A stretch of DNA of 64,000 nucleotides, taken from the NCBI GenBank assembly GCA_022410635.1, contig JAJVDF010000382.1, forward strand, positions 287,571 to 351,570, in the 5' to 3' direction. Positions 42,024-52,694 of this stretch are shown here, one piece after another. This DNA comes from Tretioscincus oriximinensis (lineage: Eukaryota > Chordata > Lepidosauria > Squamata > Gymnophthalmidae). Position 1 is the stretch's first letter; each line of letters starts with the position of its first letter. The notes beneath the pieces were generated by a model. The model was not told the origin of the DNA and did not search any database. It saw only the letters and a program-made list of their open reading frames with translations. Both the position numbers and the translations under genes were made by a program.

Positions 42024-43531
42024 TACTTATACCCCGCCCTATACCCAAAGGTCTCAGGGCGGCAAAAACAGTAAAACATCACTACAAAAATTTTAAAAAG
42101 CATAAAACAATATTAAAAGTAGGGATAGAGATGGCATTTCTTCAGCCAAAGGCCAGGCAAAAGAGGTGCGTCTTCAAGGACCTTCTAAAAGANTACAANG
42201 ATGATGATAGACGCACCTCGAGGGGGAGACTGTTCCAAAGACAAGGGGCAACCACTGAGAAGGCCCTACCCCGGGTTCCCACTCCACTGGCTGTTGAAAG
42301 GGGTGGTACAACCAGGAGGGCCTCTCCTGCAGATCTTAAGGCACGGGCAGGTTGGTATGGAAGAAGGCGTTCCTTTAGATATTTGGGGCCCAAGTTATTT
42401 AGGGCCTTGTAAGTTAAAGTCAAAACCTTGAATTGGGCTCGGTAGCGAATGGGCAGCCAGTGCAGCTCTTTCAAGACCAGTGTGATGTGTGTCTGGCCAG
42501 CTGTCCCTGTCAGCAGTCTAGNGGCTGCATTCTGCACCAGCTGTAGCTTCCGAACCATTTTCAAGGGCAGCCCCATATAGAGCGCATTACAATAGTCCAA
42601 TCTGGAAGTTACCAGANCATGGATTACTGTGGCTAGATCATCCCTGTTCAGAAGTGGCCGTAACTGGCGAACCAGATGTAACTGGAAATAGGCACTCCTG
42701 GCCACTGCCTCCACCTGATTTTCAAGTGTCAGTGCAGAGTCCAGAAGCACTCCAAGATTTCGCACCCGTCCCTTATAGGGTAATTCTACCCCACCAAGGA
42801 CAGGGTGCCTCCCCACTTCACGAACCCGGGATGCTCCAACACACAGCACCTCCGTCTTGGCTGGATTCAGCTTCAATTTATTGGCCCCCATCCAGCCCAT
42901 CACTGCCTCCAGGCACCTGTCAAGCACTTCAACCGCCTCTCCTGATTCAGATGGAACAGAGAGATAGAGCTGAGTGTCATCTGCATATTGATGGCGCTTT
43001 ACTCCAAATCTCCTGATGACCTCTCCCAGCGGCTTCATATAGATGTTGANCAGCATGGGGGAGAGGATCGACCCCTGAGGAACCCCACAAGTGAGCTCCC
43101 AGGGTGTCGAGTAAGATCCCCCCACCACCACTCTCTGGAAGCGGCCTTGGAGATAGNANCAGAACCACTGCAATGCAGTGCCACCAACTCCTAAACTCCT
43201 TAGTCTCTCCAGGAGGATACCATGGTCAATGGTATCAAAAGCCGCTGAGAGATCCAGGAGAACCAACAGGGTCGCATTGCCCCCATCCCTCTCCCGGAGT
43301 AGGTCATCAGCCAGGACGACCAAGGCAGTTTCCGTGCCATGACTAGGCCTGAAGCCAGATTGAAATGGGTCTAGATAATCCGCTTCTTCCAAGCATGCCT
43401 GCAGCTGAACAGCCACAGCCCTCTCCAGTACCTTGCCCAGGAAGGGTATGTTGGCCACCGGGCTGTAGTTGTTTAACTCTTCTGGGTCCAGGGAAGGCTT
43501 CTTAAGGAGAGGGCGCACCACCGCCTCCTTT
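41978..43531 (-). mobile_element. L2-clade retrotransposon, 5'-truncated
   Basis: The element keeps the reverse transcriptase, the C-terminal domain, the stop codon, a short 3' untranslated region and a (TAAA)n tail, seen on the plus strand as the TTTA run 41982-42024. It stops at 43531 within the RT region. This is the normal outcome of incomplete target-primed reverse transcription. It is the reference for the shorter L2 tails in the window. Confidence 0.93.
42142..43530 (-). pseudogene. L2 ORF2 remnant: intact RT core and C-terminus
   Basis: About 460 codons are open without stop or frameshift up to the natural stop at 42142. The reverse transcriptase copies element RNA at the nicked target. 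Motifs in order (residues from the truncated start) are NNYSPVANIPFLGK (20-30), AAFDTIDHGILLERL (93-107), CGVPQGSILSPML (145-157) and the catalytic YADDTQLYL (179-187). The conserved C-terminal domain follows: LKELHWLPIRYRAQFKVLTL, YKALNNLGPKYLKERL and SFRRSLKTHLFCLAFG at the end. NNYSPVAN has Ser where Arg is usual. A few residues are unreadable because of n bases. The endonuclease and any ORF1 are missing, so it cannot move by itself. The true protein start is not present; the open frame simply enters at the truncation. Confidence 0.9.
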
Positions 43532-43552
43532 TACATTTACTTTATATTGCAC

Positions 43553-43580
43553 ATTTACTTGTGCAATCGCACAAGTAAAT
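43553..43580. repeat. Perfect 12-bp stem hairpin at the L2 truncation point
   Basis: ATTTACTTGTGC and GCACAAGTAAAT are exact inverses around AATC. It lies about 20 bases beyond the 5' truncation of the L2 copy. Confidence 0.85.
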
Positions 43581-43827
43581 CCTGTGATAATAATGTCATG
43601 TTAGATTTGAAATCTCACGTGTTGTAAAGGAGCACTGAAGGGCAGCTGCAAGGTGACTTGCTGACCACCCCACTCTCTTCTAACAACTGGGTTTGGTATT
43701 CATATTGTCATGTAAGTTGACAGTTCCTTGGCTATCATTCTCTATTGATTGACAGGTGGAAAGGTTTCATCAGAAACTTTCTACCGAGGAGAAAACCTGT
43801 TTCCCTCACCATGCCCTCAAATTTAGA

Positions 43828-43945
43828 ATAATAGAATCATACAGTTGCCAGGTACCTCCAGGGCCATTGGGTCCAACCCCCTGCTCAATGCAGGATTGAC
43901 TAAACCATCCCAGACAGCTGACTGTCTAGCCTCTGTTTGGTTTTC
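43828..43945 (-). mobile_element. CR1 terminus, second CR1 type
   Basis: AATAGAATCATACAGTTGCC, GGGCCATTGGGTCCAACCCC and CTGCTCAATGCAGGATTGAC match the terminus of the copy at 45833. This type has the ATTCTATG tail rather than the AACATAAG tail of the other CR1 copies. Confidence 0.85.
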
Positions 43946-44487
43946 AGTATCCATATCACCCTCAGGATTTTGGTTCGTGCTTTCATCGTGCCAGATCTGA
44001 TTGGCTGTTGGAATGCAAGAATGGCTTATCTGTTTGTCTGCCCATTCGTTCACCTATTTTTCAATTCGCCCACCCAGAAAGATTTTATACAAGTAACAGT
44101 GTGTTACCCAATGGAAAGCAGGTGCCAAACTTTTGCATTGTGTTTAGCATAAAAACAGTCTCCGAAGTGCTCCTGCATCAATCAAAACGCACATCTCCAC
44201 TTTCTGCTGCGTAGTACATGGTGATTTTGTATCGTCACAGCTCTCTTTTGAAATTCATGCTAAGAGAACTTTGACAACAAGGTTGGGGAATCNGCTGGCA
44301 AGGCAAGCAGCAGAACAGGGCGAGGGAATCGGGAAGGAAAGGCAGGAAAAGGGTCGAGTGAATGGGTATTTTAATGAGTATTCAAAGCGAGGTGAGAGTT
44401 TCCTTAATCCTACAGCCCCACTTCACTTTCAAAATGGAGTGGAAAATTCTGTTTTCCACTCCATGCTAAAGTCCCAGTGTGATCACA
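43946..44487. other. Unique DNA, no feature seen
   Basis: Short frames only. No repeat or exon was recognised. Confidence 0.4.
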
Positions 44488-44668
44488 GCCTGTATGTATT
44501 TAGAAAAACACTTGAAGGCACACCTCTTTAACCTGGCCTTTGGTTGAAAATAAGTTTTCCAACTTCCCGACTTTTAAATATTGCTGTTTTAATCTGGTAA
44601 TTTGGTTTTTANTGTTAACCNCCCCGAGACCTTTGGGTATAGGAAGGTATAGAAATATAAACAAACTA
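44488..44668 (+). mobile_element. L2 3' end fragment
   Basis: It starts in the last ORF2 codons (the DNA for FRKTL and CCTGGCCTTTGGTTG, with a frameshift). It ends with CGAGACCTTTGGGTATAGGA and an ATAAACAAAC tail. The remainder of L2 is absent. Confidence 0.8.
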
Positions 44669-44669
44669 C

Positions 44670-45095
44670 CTGTGACTGCCTTTTGCTTCTATGATTGATC
44701 TTCTCAAACTAGTCAAAGTCATGTGCAAATACAAAGACACCTTAGTAAATGCTTGATTTGCATATGGGTATTTTCCAGAGAAACAATTACAGGAGCAATA
44801 GGCAAGCACAGGTAAAAGCCTGCAATTGCTTTTGGTATCTAGTAGAATTGATAAGAGACAACTGCAAGATCTTCCTCAAGTCTCATGATTGCCTCTTGTT
44901 TGCAGAATATCAACTTTCTGTAATATACATATTCTTAGAATGATGTAGAAACATAGTCCTGGAGTACTTTAAGTACAATACTGAAGTTAATTTTGAAATA
45001 GCTCCTAGGAGGATGTCTTGGGAAATATTTTTTAACCATAAAATTGATTTTTGAAGTTCTTTTGAAGTTCTAAAATTGCTTTTTGAAGTTTCGCT
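44670..45095. other. Unique DNA, short local repeat
   Basis: No gene was recognised. TTTTTGAAGTTCT repeats locally at 45046-45090. Confidence 0.4.
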
Positions 45096-45099
45096 TTGT

Positions 45100-45235
45100 T
45101 TGAAACTCCTCCATGCAATCAGCTGGGTAACCTTTGGCCAGTCACAGATCTTCAGAACTCTCTCAGCCCCACCTACTTCATGGAGTGTCTGTTGTGGAGA
45201 AAAGCTATGTGAGCCGTCTTTTGGTGAAAAGAACA
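45100..45235 (+). mobile_element. tRNA-headed SINE, body only
   Basis: ACTCCTCCATGCAATCAGCT, TTTGGCCAGTCACAGATC, CTCTCAGCCCCACCTACTTC and GTGTCTGTTGTGGAG match the SINE body at 31993. The tRNA head is lost. Confidence 0.75.
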
Positions 45236-45832
45236 TTGTTGTTATCTATTCCTGCTCAGGAGTCCTTTTTTAATCTTGGGAAACCTTCAAGTGTGAATGT
45301 GCTACAAGTAAGATAAACATTTATGTCTTTTGTTTAGTTGGAAAAATGCCAAATGGATCATATCTAAAACAACAACAGTAAAGTTCTTAAGATAATCAAA
45401 CCAACATATGAATCAGTAGATGTCACCCAAATGCCAGTATTGAAAGCCATAAAGCTAAACGTATTTTTATATAAAGACTACATTCTTCAATGTTCATATC
45501 TATAGATTACATACCAAAAACTAGAGTGTGAACTAACAAAAAAGTTGATAGATTTTTTTAAAAATTGTATCAGTTTCTTTTTAAAAAAATCACACAGATA
45601 TAGACATTAAAGATGCATATTGGTTCTGATACTAAAACAAACATTCATCAGAACTCTGGTTTTGCAACGGATCATATTTTGTGAAAGAATTCAACAACTA
45701 TGATTGTCATGTTATTTGTATTTAAATATATTTATATTTAACATAACAGGAAAATCTAAGGAGTTTATCTCTGAACTTTTAATTAAATGGTTAACTTTAA
45801 AGTCTTTGATGCTGCTTAATTGCATAAGCTTC
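45236..45832. other. AT-rich DNA, no feature seen
   Basis: No repeat or exon was recognised. Confidence 0.4.
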
Positions 45833-46350
45833 ATAGAATCATAGAATCATAGAGTTGGAAGGGACCTCCAGGGCCATCAGGTCCAACCCCCTGCTCGATA
45901 CAGGACTCATTAAACAATCCCAGAAAGATGACTGTCCAGTCTCTATTTGAAGACTTCCAGTGAAGGCAAACTCACCATCTCCTGTGGCAAACTGTTCCAC
46001 TGATTTATCACCCTGACTGTTAGAAAGTTTTTTCTGATATCTAATCTAAATCTACTCCCTTGCAGTTTCATCCCATTGTTTCTAGTCCTTCCATGTGCTA
46101 ATGAAAACAATATTGATCCCTCTGCTCTGTGAAAAGCCCTTCAGATATTTGTAGACAGCTATCAGGTCTCCTCTCAGTCTTCTCTTTTGCAGACTAAACA
46201 TCCCCAGATTCTTTAACCGTTCCTCATAGGACATGGTTTCCTGATCACCCACCATCCTTGTAACTCTCTTTTGTACTTGCTCTAGTTTATCGATGTCCTT
46301 TTTAAATTGGGGCCGCCAGAACTGATCACAGTATTCCAAGTGTGTTCTTC
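45833..46350 (-). mobile_element. CR1, second type, 3' end with ORF2 C-terminus
   Basis: The tail (plus strand AGAATCATAGAATCATAGAG) is followed inward by the untranslated region and C-terminal codons [40 protein letters not shown] and [20 protein letters not shown]. These correspond to FEYCVQFWSPHLKRDILELE and so on in the CR1 at 52903. It is 5'-truncated near 46350. The coding part is open for about 85 codons, then carries a stop. Confidence 0.9.
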
Positions 46351-46649
46351 ATGTAGCTTTCAGTAGCTGTATGTATCAGGAAGTAATGGTGTATGTCCTT
46401 GAGGGCTTATCATATAAAGCCCACAAACCTTCTGAACTCCTCCATTTGTTGCCAGAAAGAAAGAACAACCTCAGAGATTTAAATCTGATCATTGGCTAGA
46501 TACTGGCTTTAGTATCCTGAATCAACTGCTTGTGTGCTGTCTGTACAGTAGTGGCTATTTGGATAAACCAGCCTGGAATGGTTGGAATGTGCTATGAGAT
46601 TCATCAGAGGTCTTGGGCCTCTAACATTCTCTGAAATCTACGAGATTTC
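46351..46649. other. Unique DNA, no feature seen
   Basis: Roughly 300 bases between CR1 and an F1 copy, with nothing recognised. Confidence 0.4.
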
Positions 46650-47040
46650 GTCCCGATCTCCGCACCCGATATACTGCGCTTTGGAGGCAACTTTAACTTC
46701 TGTCCATCCCATGAAAACCCAAGTGTCCAGTGTTCCATGTAAAAGGTCTTTGCTATGCAGTAAATAGCCTCCGCATATTATCCAATTAACAGCCTCCAAT
46801 TTGCAAAGTCTGAAAGAAAAGATGCCTCAGAGTTTCAGTATGCAAAACGCTCATTGGTTATTGCCTAGTAGAGATATCCTGGAAATTGTATACAGTCTCG
46901 CAAAGAATGCTGGGGTTTGTAGGCAAGTGAAGCAATGATTTCTGGGGCTTGTGATATCACAAAAATTGGCAGGATGTGCTGAGAAAGGAAATGCGAGGAA
47001 GAATGAAGGTAAATGGAGACATACTGNTTCAATCTTGTAT
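46650..47040 (+). mobile_element. Dispersed family F1, copy 6
   Basis: TTTGGAGGCAACTTTAACTT, CTGTCCATCCCATGAAAACC, AAAGGTCTTTGCTATGCAG, GCAAAGAATGCTGGGGTTTG and GAAGAATGAAGGTAAATGGA align in order with the copy at 26322-26723. It has no coding capacity. Confidence 0.7.
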
Positions 47041-49026
47041 CTTGATTTAAGCATATTCAGAGAGCATTTGGGATAGACTGCTTGCCTGCAGAGAATCATG
47101 CAGCTAAGGGCTAAGCTTGGTGAAAGCTAAGAAGTTTTCCCAANTGCTGCATAACTCTGTTCTTGCCTTCCTACCCAAGCTGGCACTGATCTATCACTAT
47201 GATCATGGAGATAATTTCATGAAATACCCAGGGTTTGCTTGTTGATTGTGAGAGGTATGCAGGGAATTGCCGGTCTAATAAAACTTATGAGGTCATAGGT
47301 TGACAGTCCATTCAGTCCATTCACCTGCAAGAGTTTGTTAATTTTGGAAATAAATTTCTTTCCATTATGAAATGCAATTTCAAGATGATTAATAATATGT
47401 GTCTGAAATGTCAAACTGTGGATGACACTTGCTGTACCCCTGTGCAAACTGTCCTACTGCAATTAAAACTATTCCCTGGGTCTTACCGTAAATGGATAGC
47501 GACTATTATCAGCTTAGATGATTGCTAAAATTGCTTAACTTCGCATTGCGGCAAGGCATTGCATTGTACTATTCTTATCTTTAACAACTGAAACAGCATG
47601 CAAATATGAAGCAAATCTTTTCCTAATCCATCTTGATCAAGTCACCCAAGGTCTTTCATCTTAGCTGAGTAATTCCTTCCCCAGCCTGGAGACAGATGGT
47701 CCTATGTTTTATGTGTCTTTGTTCTGCATGCACTTTTCATCACGACATTTATCTTATCAGGGTTCCAATTGTGTTGGCTTTTGCGTAAGAGTGTTATCCA
47801 CTAAGGAATCATTTAGCACAACTCCTACTCATTTCAAAGCAGTTTTGATGGATCAGCATTTTATGGAATAAGATAGAATGGTTTGCTCAGTGCCATTCGA
47901 TGGTATTTTAACATCTCGATGACGGAACCACTATAATTGTAAAGAAGGAAAAAGGTTTAGTTTCCTCTAAATAATTCTTTTTAAAATCAGTTTTTTTTTC
48001 AAATTCTATAAATTGTGACTGCATTGGAGAAAGCAAATGTGCCTGTTTCCAGAGGAAAATATTTCTATTGCTTGACACAATACAAAATAAATAATTTATA
48101 TGATATATCATGATACATCTAGTCCTAGCAGTGGACGTATTTGCCAATGCAGATGTTAAAAAATGCAAGATTCTGACCTTTCTAAAGACTGAGGATGTTT
48201 AGGAGCACACAATCAGAAGAGGAATAAATTATTTCCATACAGGGAGCAGTGATTATTAGCCCTAATTACCAGAATCTTTTTTTTTTTTAAAAAAATAGCA
48301 TTTTAATAGGCTGAATCATAATATGGCACGAACTAGTGGATCTAAATTGTAGGTTCCACCCCCACACTCCTGACTACACTTGAGAGAAAGAGACCAGCAT
48401 TTTTTAAAAAAGCAAAAACTCTTCTCATAAATACAAATTCTCCAGCTTCTTTTACAACAAGAATTACAAAATGCAGGAAAATAGACCCAGTTACAAGATC
48501 TAGCTTCCCATCTGTCTTCTCCCTGTTTTTTTGTTAAAAACCTAAAATGAAGACAACAATTTAGATCATCAACAGAAAAATTCTAAATAAGTGTCTTAGC
48601 ACAATATAGAGAGCTAAGTATACAGATGTATTTTAAAAACACATCTGTATACTCGGTGCTACACTTGGTCTGGAGCTTTAATATAAAAATATTTATTGCA
48701 AGAGACCTTGGAGTGCAGTGTTCCGGCATAATGACTTTAACAGCCTTCTAGATGAGAAGAGGAAGAGGTGAAGGAAATGAGCTTATCTGTAGCTGTTCCT
48801 GTTTTACTGACTCTGAAACTTTGTCACATCTGCCTATCAAGCATACAAAAGGGCAATTTCACAGCTTGCAACCAATTTTCTCTTTGCATTTGATATCTTC
48901 TTAACAAAGGAAAGAGACATAAACAAAGGATTGCTTTGAAAAATGAGAAGGGGAAAAGTGGTAAGCACATTTTAAGACAGAAAGTTTGTGTCAAAGGAGA
49001 AACAATGACTCTGTGAGACCCTTGAT
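47041..49026. other. Unique DNA with possible conserved block
   Basis: No transposon was recognised. The stretch 47480-47800 includes an octamer-like ATGCAAAT and has non-repetitive composition, so it could be conserved regulatory DNA. This is speculative. A hairpin at 48618-48652 is listed separately. Confidence 0.35.
48618..48652. repeat. Perfect 12-bp stem hairpin
   Basis: GTATACAGATGT (48618-48629) and ACATCTGTATAC (48641-48652) are exact inverses around an 11-base A/T-rich loop. Outer words AAGTGTCTTAGCAC and GTGCTACACTT extend the symmetry, so it may be a very small decayed palindromic element. Confidence 0.7.
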
Positions 49027-49465
49027 ACTGAATAACGACTCATCCAGCGTGCACATGACTATTTTCTACCTCATTCGTAGCGCAATCAGGAAGTCTAGAG
49101 CATATGTGTTAAGCATTTTTTCAGTAGTCAACCCACAATAAACGCCTTTTCCCACCGAATAAACTATTGCTCTGATATTCAGGCATCATTCAGAGAATCC
49201 CCGTACTCACGTGAACATATCCATGTGCACAAATTAAACGCAAGGCGTTAAAACAAGCGAGAACATGGCAGTTGTTTCTATTGGCTGTTGCAAGTAAAAA
49301 TAATAATTATCAGACTGCACTGCATTGAAATCAATGAGTGATNTTACGGAACTGAGGCATTGGTGACGGAGTATACATGTTTGGTATGCATGTACACCCA
49401 ATTGCCATATTCCAGAATATAGCTTCGTAGTAGTTTTTAAGTCGTTGTGTGCACGCAGCCTCAGA
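49027..49465 (-). mobile_element. Family F4, copy 2
   Basis: It aligns with 51112-51530 over its full length: CTACCTCATTCGTAGCGCAA, CAGGAAGTCTAGAGCA, CTGATATTCAGGCATC and GTTTCTATTGGCTGTTGCAA. The ends CCAGCGTGCACATGAC and the inverse of GTTGTGTGCACGCAGCC are short inverted repeats. It encodes no protein and is a non-autonomous DNA transposon by structure. Confidence 0.75.
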
Positions 49466-49872
49466 CAAGTGATTTCAAGCTCTGAAGTTATTTTTTTCAT
49501 CTCTTAAGGACTCTCCTGAGTTTGGTCTGCAGTGATAGTTTCCTGAAACAGGAGCTATGTTTATACTGTGTCCTGGCCAATCACTGCAGACCAAAACGTC
49601 CCACTCAAACTCAAGCATAACCATTGGTACAATTTTGAACAAAGAGGTTTCCCTCCAAAATCCTGGGATGCAGCTCATAGATTCCTGTCAGGCAAACACC
49701 CAAGCCCCAAATGACCAAACCATAAATACCTATATACCCACATACTTATATACATATATACATAATGTCAGGTACTCGTGACAGACTCCATCTACACACA
49801 TTAGAAGAAGCCACTCAGAAGTAGTCTAGGAATGGCACTGTTTCCATCCCACTTCTTATGTGGGACTGGTAC
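49466..49872. other. Unique DNA, no gene recognised
   Basis: A small TA-rich stretch (TATATACATATATACATA) lies at about 49748. The words TTTGGTCTGCAGTGAT and ATCACTGCAGACCAAA at about 49519 and 49580 are inverted copies. No gene or named repeat was seen. Confidence 0.4.
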
Positions 49873-49880
49873 CTCTTTGC

Positions 49881-50235
49881 TAGGGTTGCCATATTATGGC
49901 AACCCAAAACCGGGACGGGGTGGGGTGGGGTGTGTGTGCATGCGCGCATGCGCATATGGACGCTTGTAGCGAGACAGACAGAACGTCTTTCCTGCCTGCC
50001 TCACAAGCGTCCATGCGCACGCGCGCAGCTGCGGTGGGGGGGTAGCGGCGGTGGCGGNNNNNNNNNNNNNNNNNNNNNNNNNNNNNNNNNNNNNNNNNNN
50101 NNNNNNNNNNNNNNNNNNNNNNNNNNNNNNNNNNNNNNNNNNNNNNNNNNNNNNNNNNNNNNNNNNNNNNNNNNNNNNNNNNNNNNNNNNNNNNNNNGTG
50201 ATTGTCCCGGTTTACCGGGACGTATGGCAACCCTA
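49881..50235. mobile_element. hAT-like DNA transposon, family F2, copy 2, with gap
   Basis: Ends TAGGGTTGCCATATTATGG and the inverse of GACGTATGGCAACCCTA are inverted repeats. A perfect 8-bp target duplication, CTCTTTGC, flanks the element (49873-49880 and 50236-50243), as in hAT. The interior has an alternating GCATGCGCGCATGCGC tract and an inverted pair ATGGACGCTTGT / ACAAGCGTCCAT. It then runs into a GC-rich GGCGGTGGCGG stretch and a gap. Confidence 0.88.
50058..50197. other. Assembly gap of 140 n
   Basis: A run of n replaces the interior of the hAT-like copy. It begins within GC-rich triplets, the sort of sequence that often fails in sequencing or assembly. Open frames called across it are meaningless. 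Confidence 0.98.
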
Positions 50236-50249
50236 CTCTTTGCACACAT

Positions 50250-50890
50250 GCACACACCTGTATCTGAAAGGCAGACTATCTCTTCATCCCTCATAAAAGC
50301 TAAGCATATACCAAAGATTAGGATCTCTTTGCCAAAAGGATTCATCCAGGGCATTTTGCTGATGGATTCAAATTGCAATTGGTGCAATTGCTTCTATTCA
50401 CTTCACAGAATAGAAAGGCACCTGAATCTTATTTAACCCTGGCAATGTGTGAGTGACAGGGTAAGCCTACTCAAAATGCATAATTTGAGTAATCTGCTTA
50501 AGGCTAGCGATAGATCAAACAGCTCAGAGTATTTGTGTATCTCCTACAGATAGCTGTTATGCTGTGAAGGAAATGTTCATGCAGCTAGTTGGTACATACA
50601 GTTTTTATTTGGGAGCATATAAAAACTAGAAGGAGTGAGAATTCGCAAACAAGGGCAAGGAACAGTTTGTGGTTCTTTATGAACGTAGAAATTTGGTTTA
50701 AGGATCTTAGTAGTCCTCATCATCTGCATGGGGTTTATAATAGTACAGATCAGATTGTATAACAGCAATCCAAGGCAGAATAGTGGTAGAATATACAACA
50801 TCTGTACTTGTTCAAGATTAAATGTAGTTGCAAATGGGCATTGATCAAATCTACATTGTAGTTAATCTGGATCAAGGAAAAGTGTATTTT
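50250..50890. other. Unique DNA, no feature seen
   Basis: No repeat or exon was recognised. Confidence 0.4.
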
Positions 50891-50893
50891 TAC

Positions 50894-51030
50894 AATTTAT
50901 TTATTTATTTACTTGTTTATTTAAATATATATTCTACCCTATACCCAAAGGTCTCAGGGCGGATCACAATAAAAAAATGATAAAAACAGATTAGAATAGA
51001 GCAATTTAAAAATATAACAGTGTAAAAAAA
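50894..51030 (-). mobile_element. L2 3' tail fragment
   Basis: TTTATTTATTTATTTACTTG, CTACCCTATACCCAAAGGTC and TCAGGGCGGATCACAATAAA match the L2 terminus at 42000. Confidence 0.85.
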
Positions 51031-51111
51031 AGGAAGAATGTGAACGGAAGTGGATAATAGTTAGAGAATTTACTGAGAAAGTTGGTAAGTGAAGAAATTA
51101 AACTGAAATAC

Positions 51112-51530
51112 AGACTCCGTGCACACAACATTTTTTCTACCTCATTCGTAGCATAATCAGGAAGACTCGAGCACAAGTGCTAAGCACATTTCAGTAGTCG
51201 ACCAACAATAAATGCCTTTTTTTCAGAATAAAATATTGCTCAGATATTCAGGCATCGTTCCAGAGAACACCTGTACTCTCATGACCGTATGCATGTGCAC
51301 AAAGAAGACGCGAGATGCTTAAACTATTGAGAATATGGCAGTAGTTTCTATTGCCTGTTGCAAGTAAAAAAAAAAAATATCGGACTGCACTGCAGCAAGA
51401 TCATTTAGCGATGTTATGGAACTGGGACATTGGTCATGGANTATACATGTTTGGTGTGCACGACACATGATTGCTATATTCTGAATTATAGCATTGTAGT
51501 GATTTTTAAGTTGTCGTGTGCATTTAGCCT
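51112..51530 (-). mobile_element. Family F4, copy 3
   Basis: It aligns with the copy at 49027 and, inverted, with 23087-23789. Ends AGACTCCGTGCACACAAC and the inverse of GTCGTGTGCATTTAGCCT form the inverted repeat AGRCT..RTGCACACRAC. No target duplication is clear. It lies about 1.6 kb from copy 2 in the same orientation. Confidence 0.75.
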
Positions 51531-51639
51531 AAGATTAACATTAACATTGCAGGTGTATTCTACTCCTAGTGATGTAAAGTACGAGAAAGTGAGGATGAAG
51601 AGAGGAGAAAGAGAAAGAGAAGGGAGGGAGCATTCAAAA

Positions 51640-52045
51640 TTATAAAACAATAGTATGTAGATGTTTCGTGAATATTGATGTAACTTTAATTAAAAAATGT
51701 TTAAAAATATGGATTTACTCATGTGCACAACTAACTTTAGTAAGGGGATGGAAGGATGAAAGCAAAAGGAATAAAGAAAACTGGTATGATTATATTATGA
51801 GTAAAATGGCGGTAGAATTAACTAATTTGAGAATAAATATTAACAANGACAGGAGCAATTGGAGAAATTCTGTGGAAAAATGGAATATAGTCAATGATTT
51901 TTACTATGTAATATAGGTGATTTAGGAAATAAGACCTGGAGGGAGGGGGGAAGGGGGGGAATGGAAAGAATTGTAATGTCAATATATGTAATGGAAATGG
52001 ATCGATGTATCAAATTCAAAATCAATAAAAAAAATTTAAAAATAC
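51640..52045 (+). mobile_element. Probable L1-type retrotransposon 3' end
   Basis: The plus strand holds 82 open codons ending at 51916, with AQLTLVRGWKDESKRNKENW, YDYIMSKMAVELTNLRINI and SVEKWNIVNDFYYVI. This resembles the C-terminal end of squamate L1 ORF2. A G-rich 3' untranslated stretch (GAGGGAGGGGGGAAGGGGGG) follows, then AATAAA and an A-rich terminus near 52045. The assignment rests on style and a few residues, so another LINE is possible. Confidence 0.45.
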
Positions 52046-52049
52046 AGAT

Positions 52050-52690
52050 TTACTAATACAGATTTAGAACAATAAGCACATAAAAGGCTCATGTTAAAAA
52101 TACAACGCACACATGTTCTTACTTAAAAATCCCCTTCCTCCCTTTTGCCCAAAGGATGGATAAGAGGTATGATGTAAAGAAGAAATGTAATCATTTTTTA
52201 GAAGAGATGTTAGGAACCACTGAATCTGGTAATTTTTTGGAAATGGCCATTCATATTGAGAAGGAAATTNAATTCAATTGCATGCTTGTTTCAAAGACAA
52301 ACAAAAAACTAGAGGCAAGGAATAGTTTCATCATAATCCTGTATAAGATTAGAGAGTGACCGATGGGCAGCATCCATAACACCTGACCACTCTTCACTTG
52401 AAACATCTCATTCTTTGTAATTCACACATTTCAGTTGACTAAGAGTTTTCATGTGGCTTTGCAGATATAGAGAAGCAGCATTAGCAAAGTTTTAGGCCCT
52501 GCCCCCACTGACCTTATTCCCACTAATTATATATATTTATTTTTATATATTTGTATTTCAGTGTGCCAGCTTCCAGATGCCTGGCTTCAAAGGACATAGC
52601 TGCTTCCTTTGGGGGCTGAGAGCAAAAATGAAACTGGGTCAGGATGAGCCACTGTAATGCAGATATCCCTTTCTGATTGGGGCTGAATCA
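52050..52690. other. Unique DNA, no gene recognised
   Basis: A 67-codon frame (52156-52359) is lysine- and glutamate-rich with no recognised family. It could belong to an older retroelement. Nothing else was seen. Confidence 0.35.
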
Positions 52691-52694
52691 ACTA

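Noticed and set aside
41978..42030. CRISPR or other regular array
   Set aside because: The regular TTTA units are the (TAAA)n tail of an L2 element; no spacers of constant length are present anywhere in the window.
49858..50436. Open frames running through the n gap
   Set aside because: Their length comes from unknown codons; the region is a hAT-like element with a gap.
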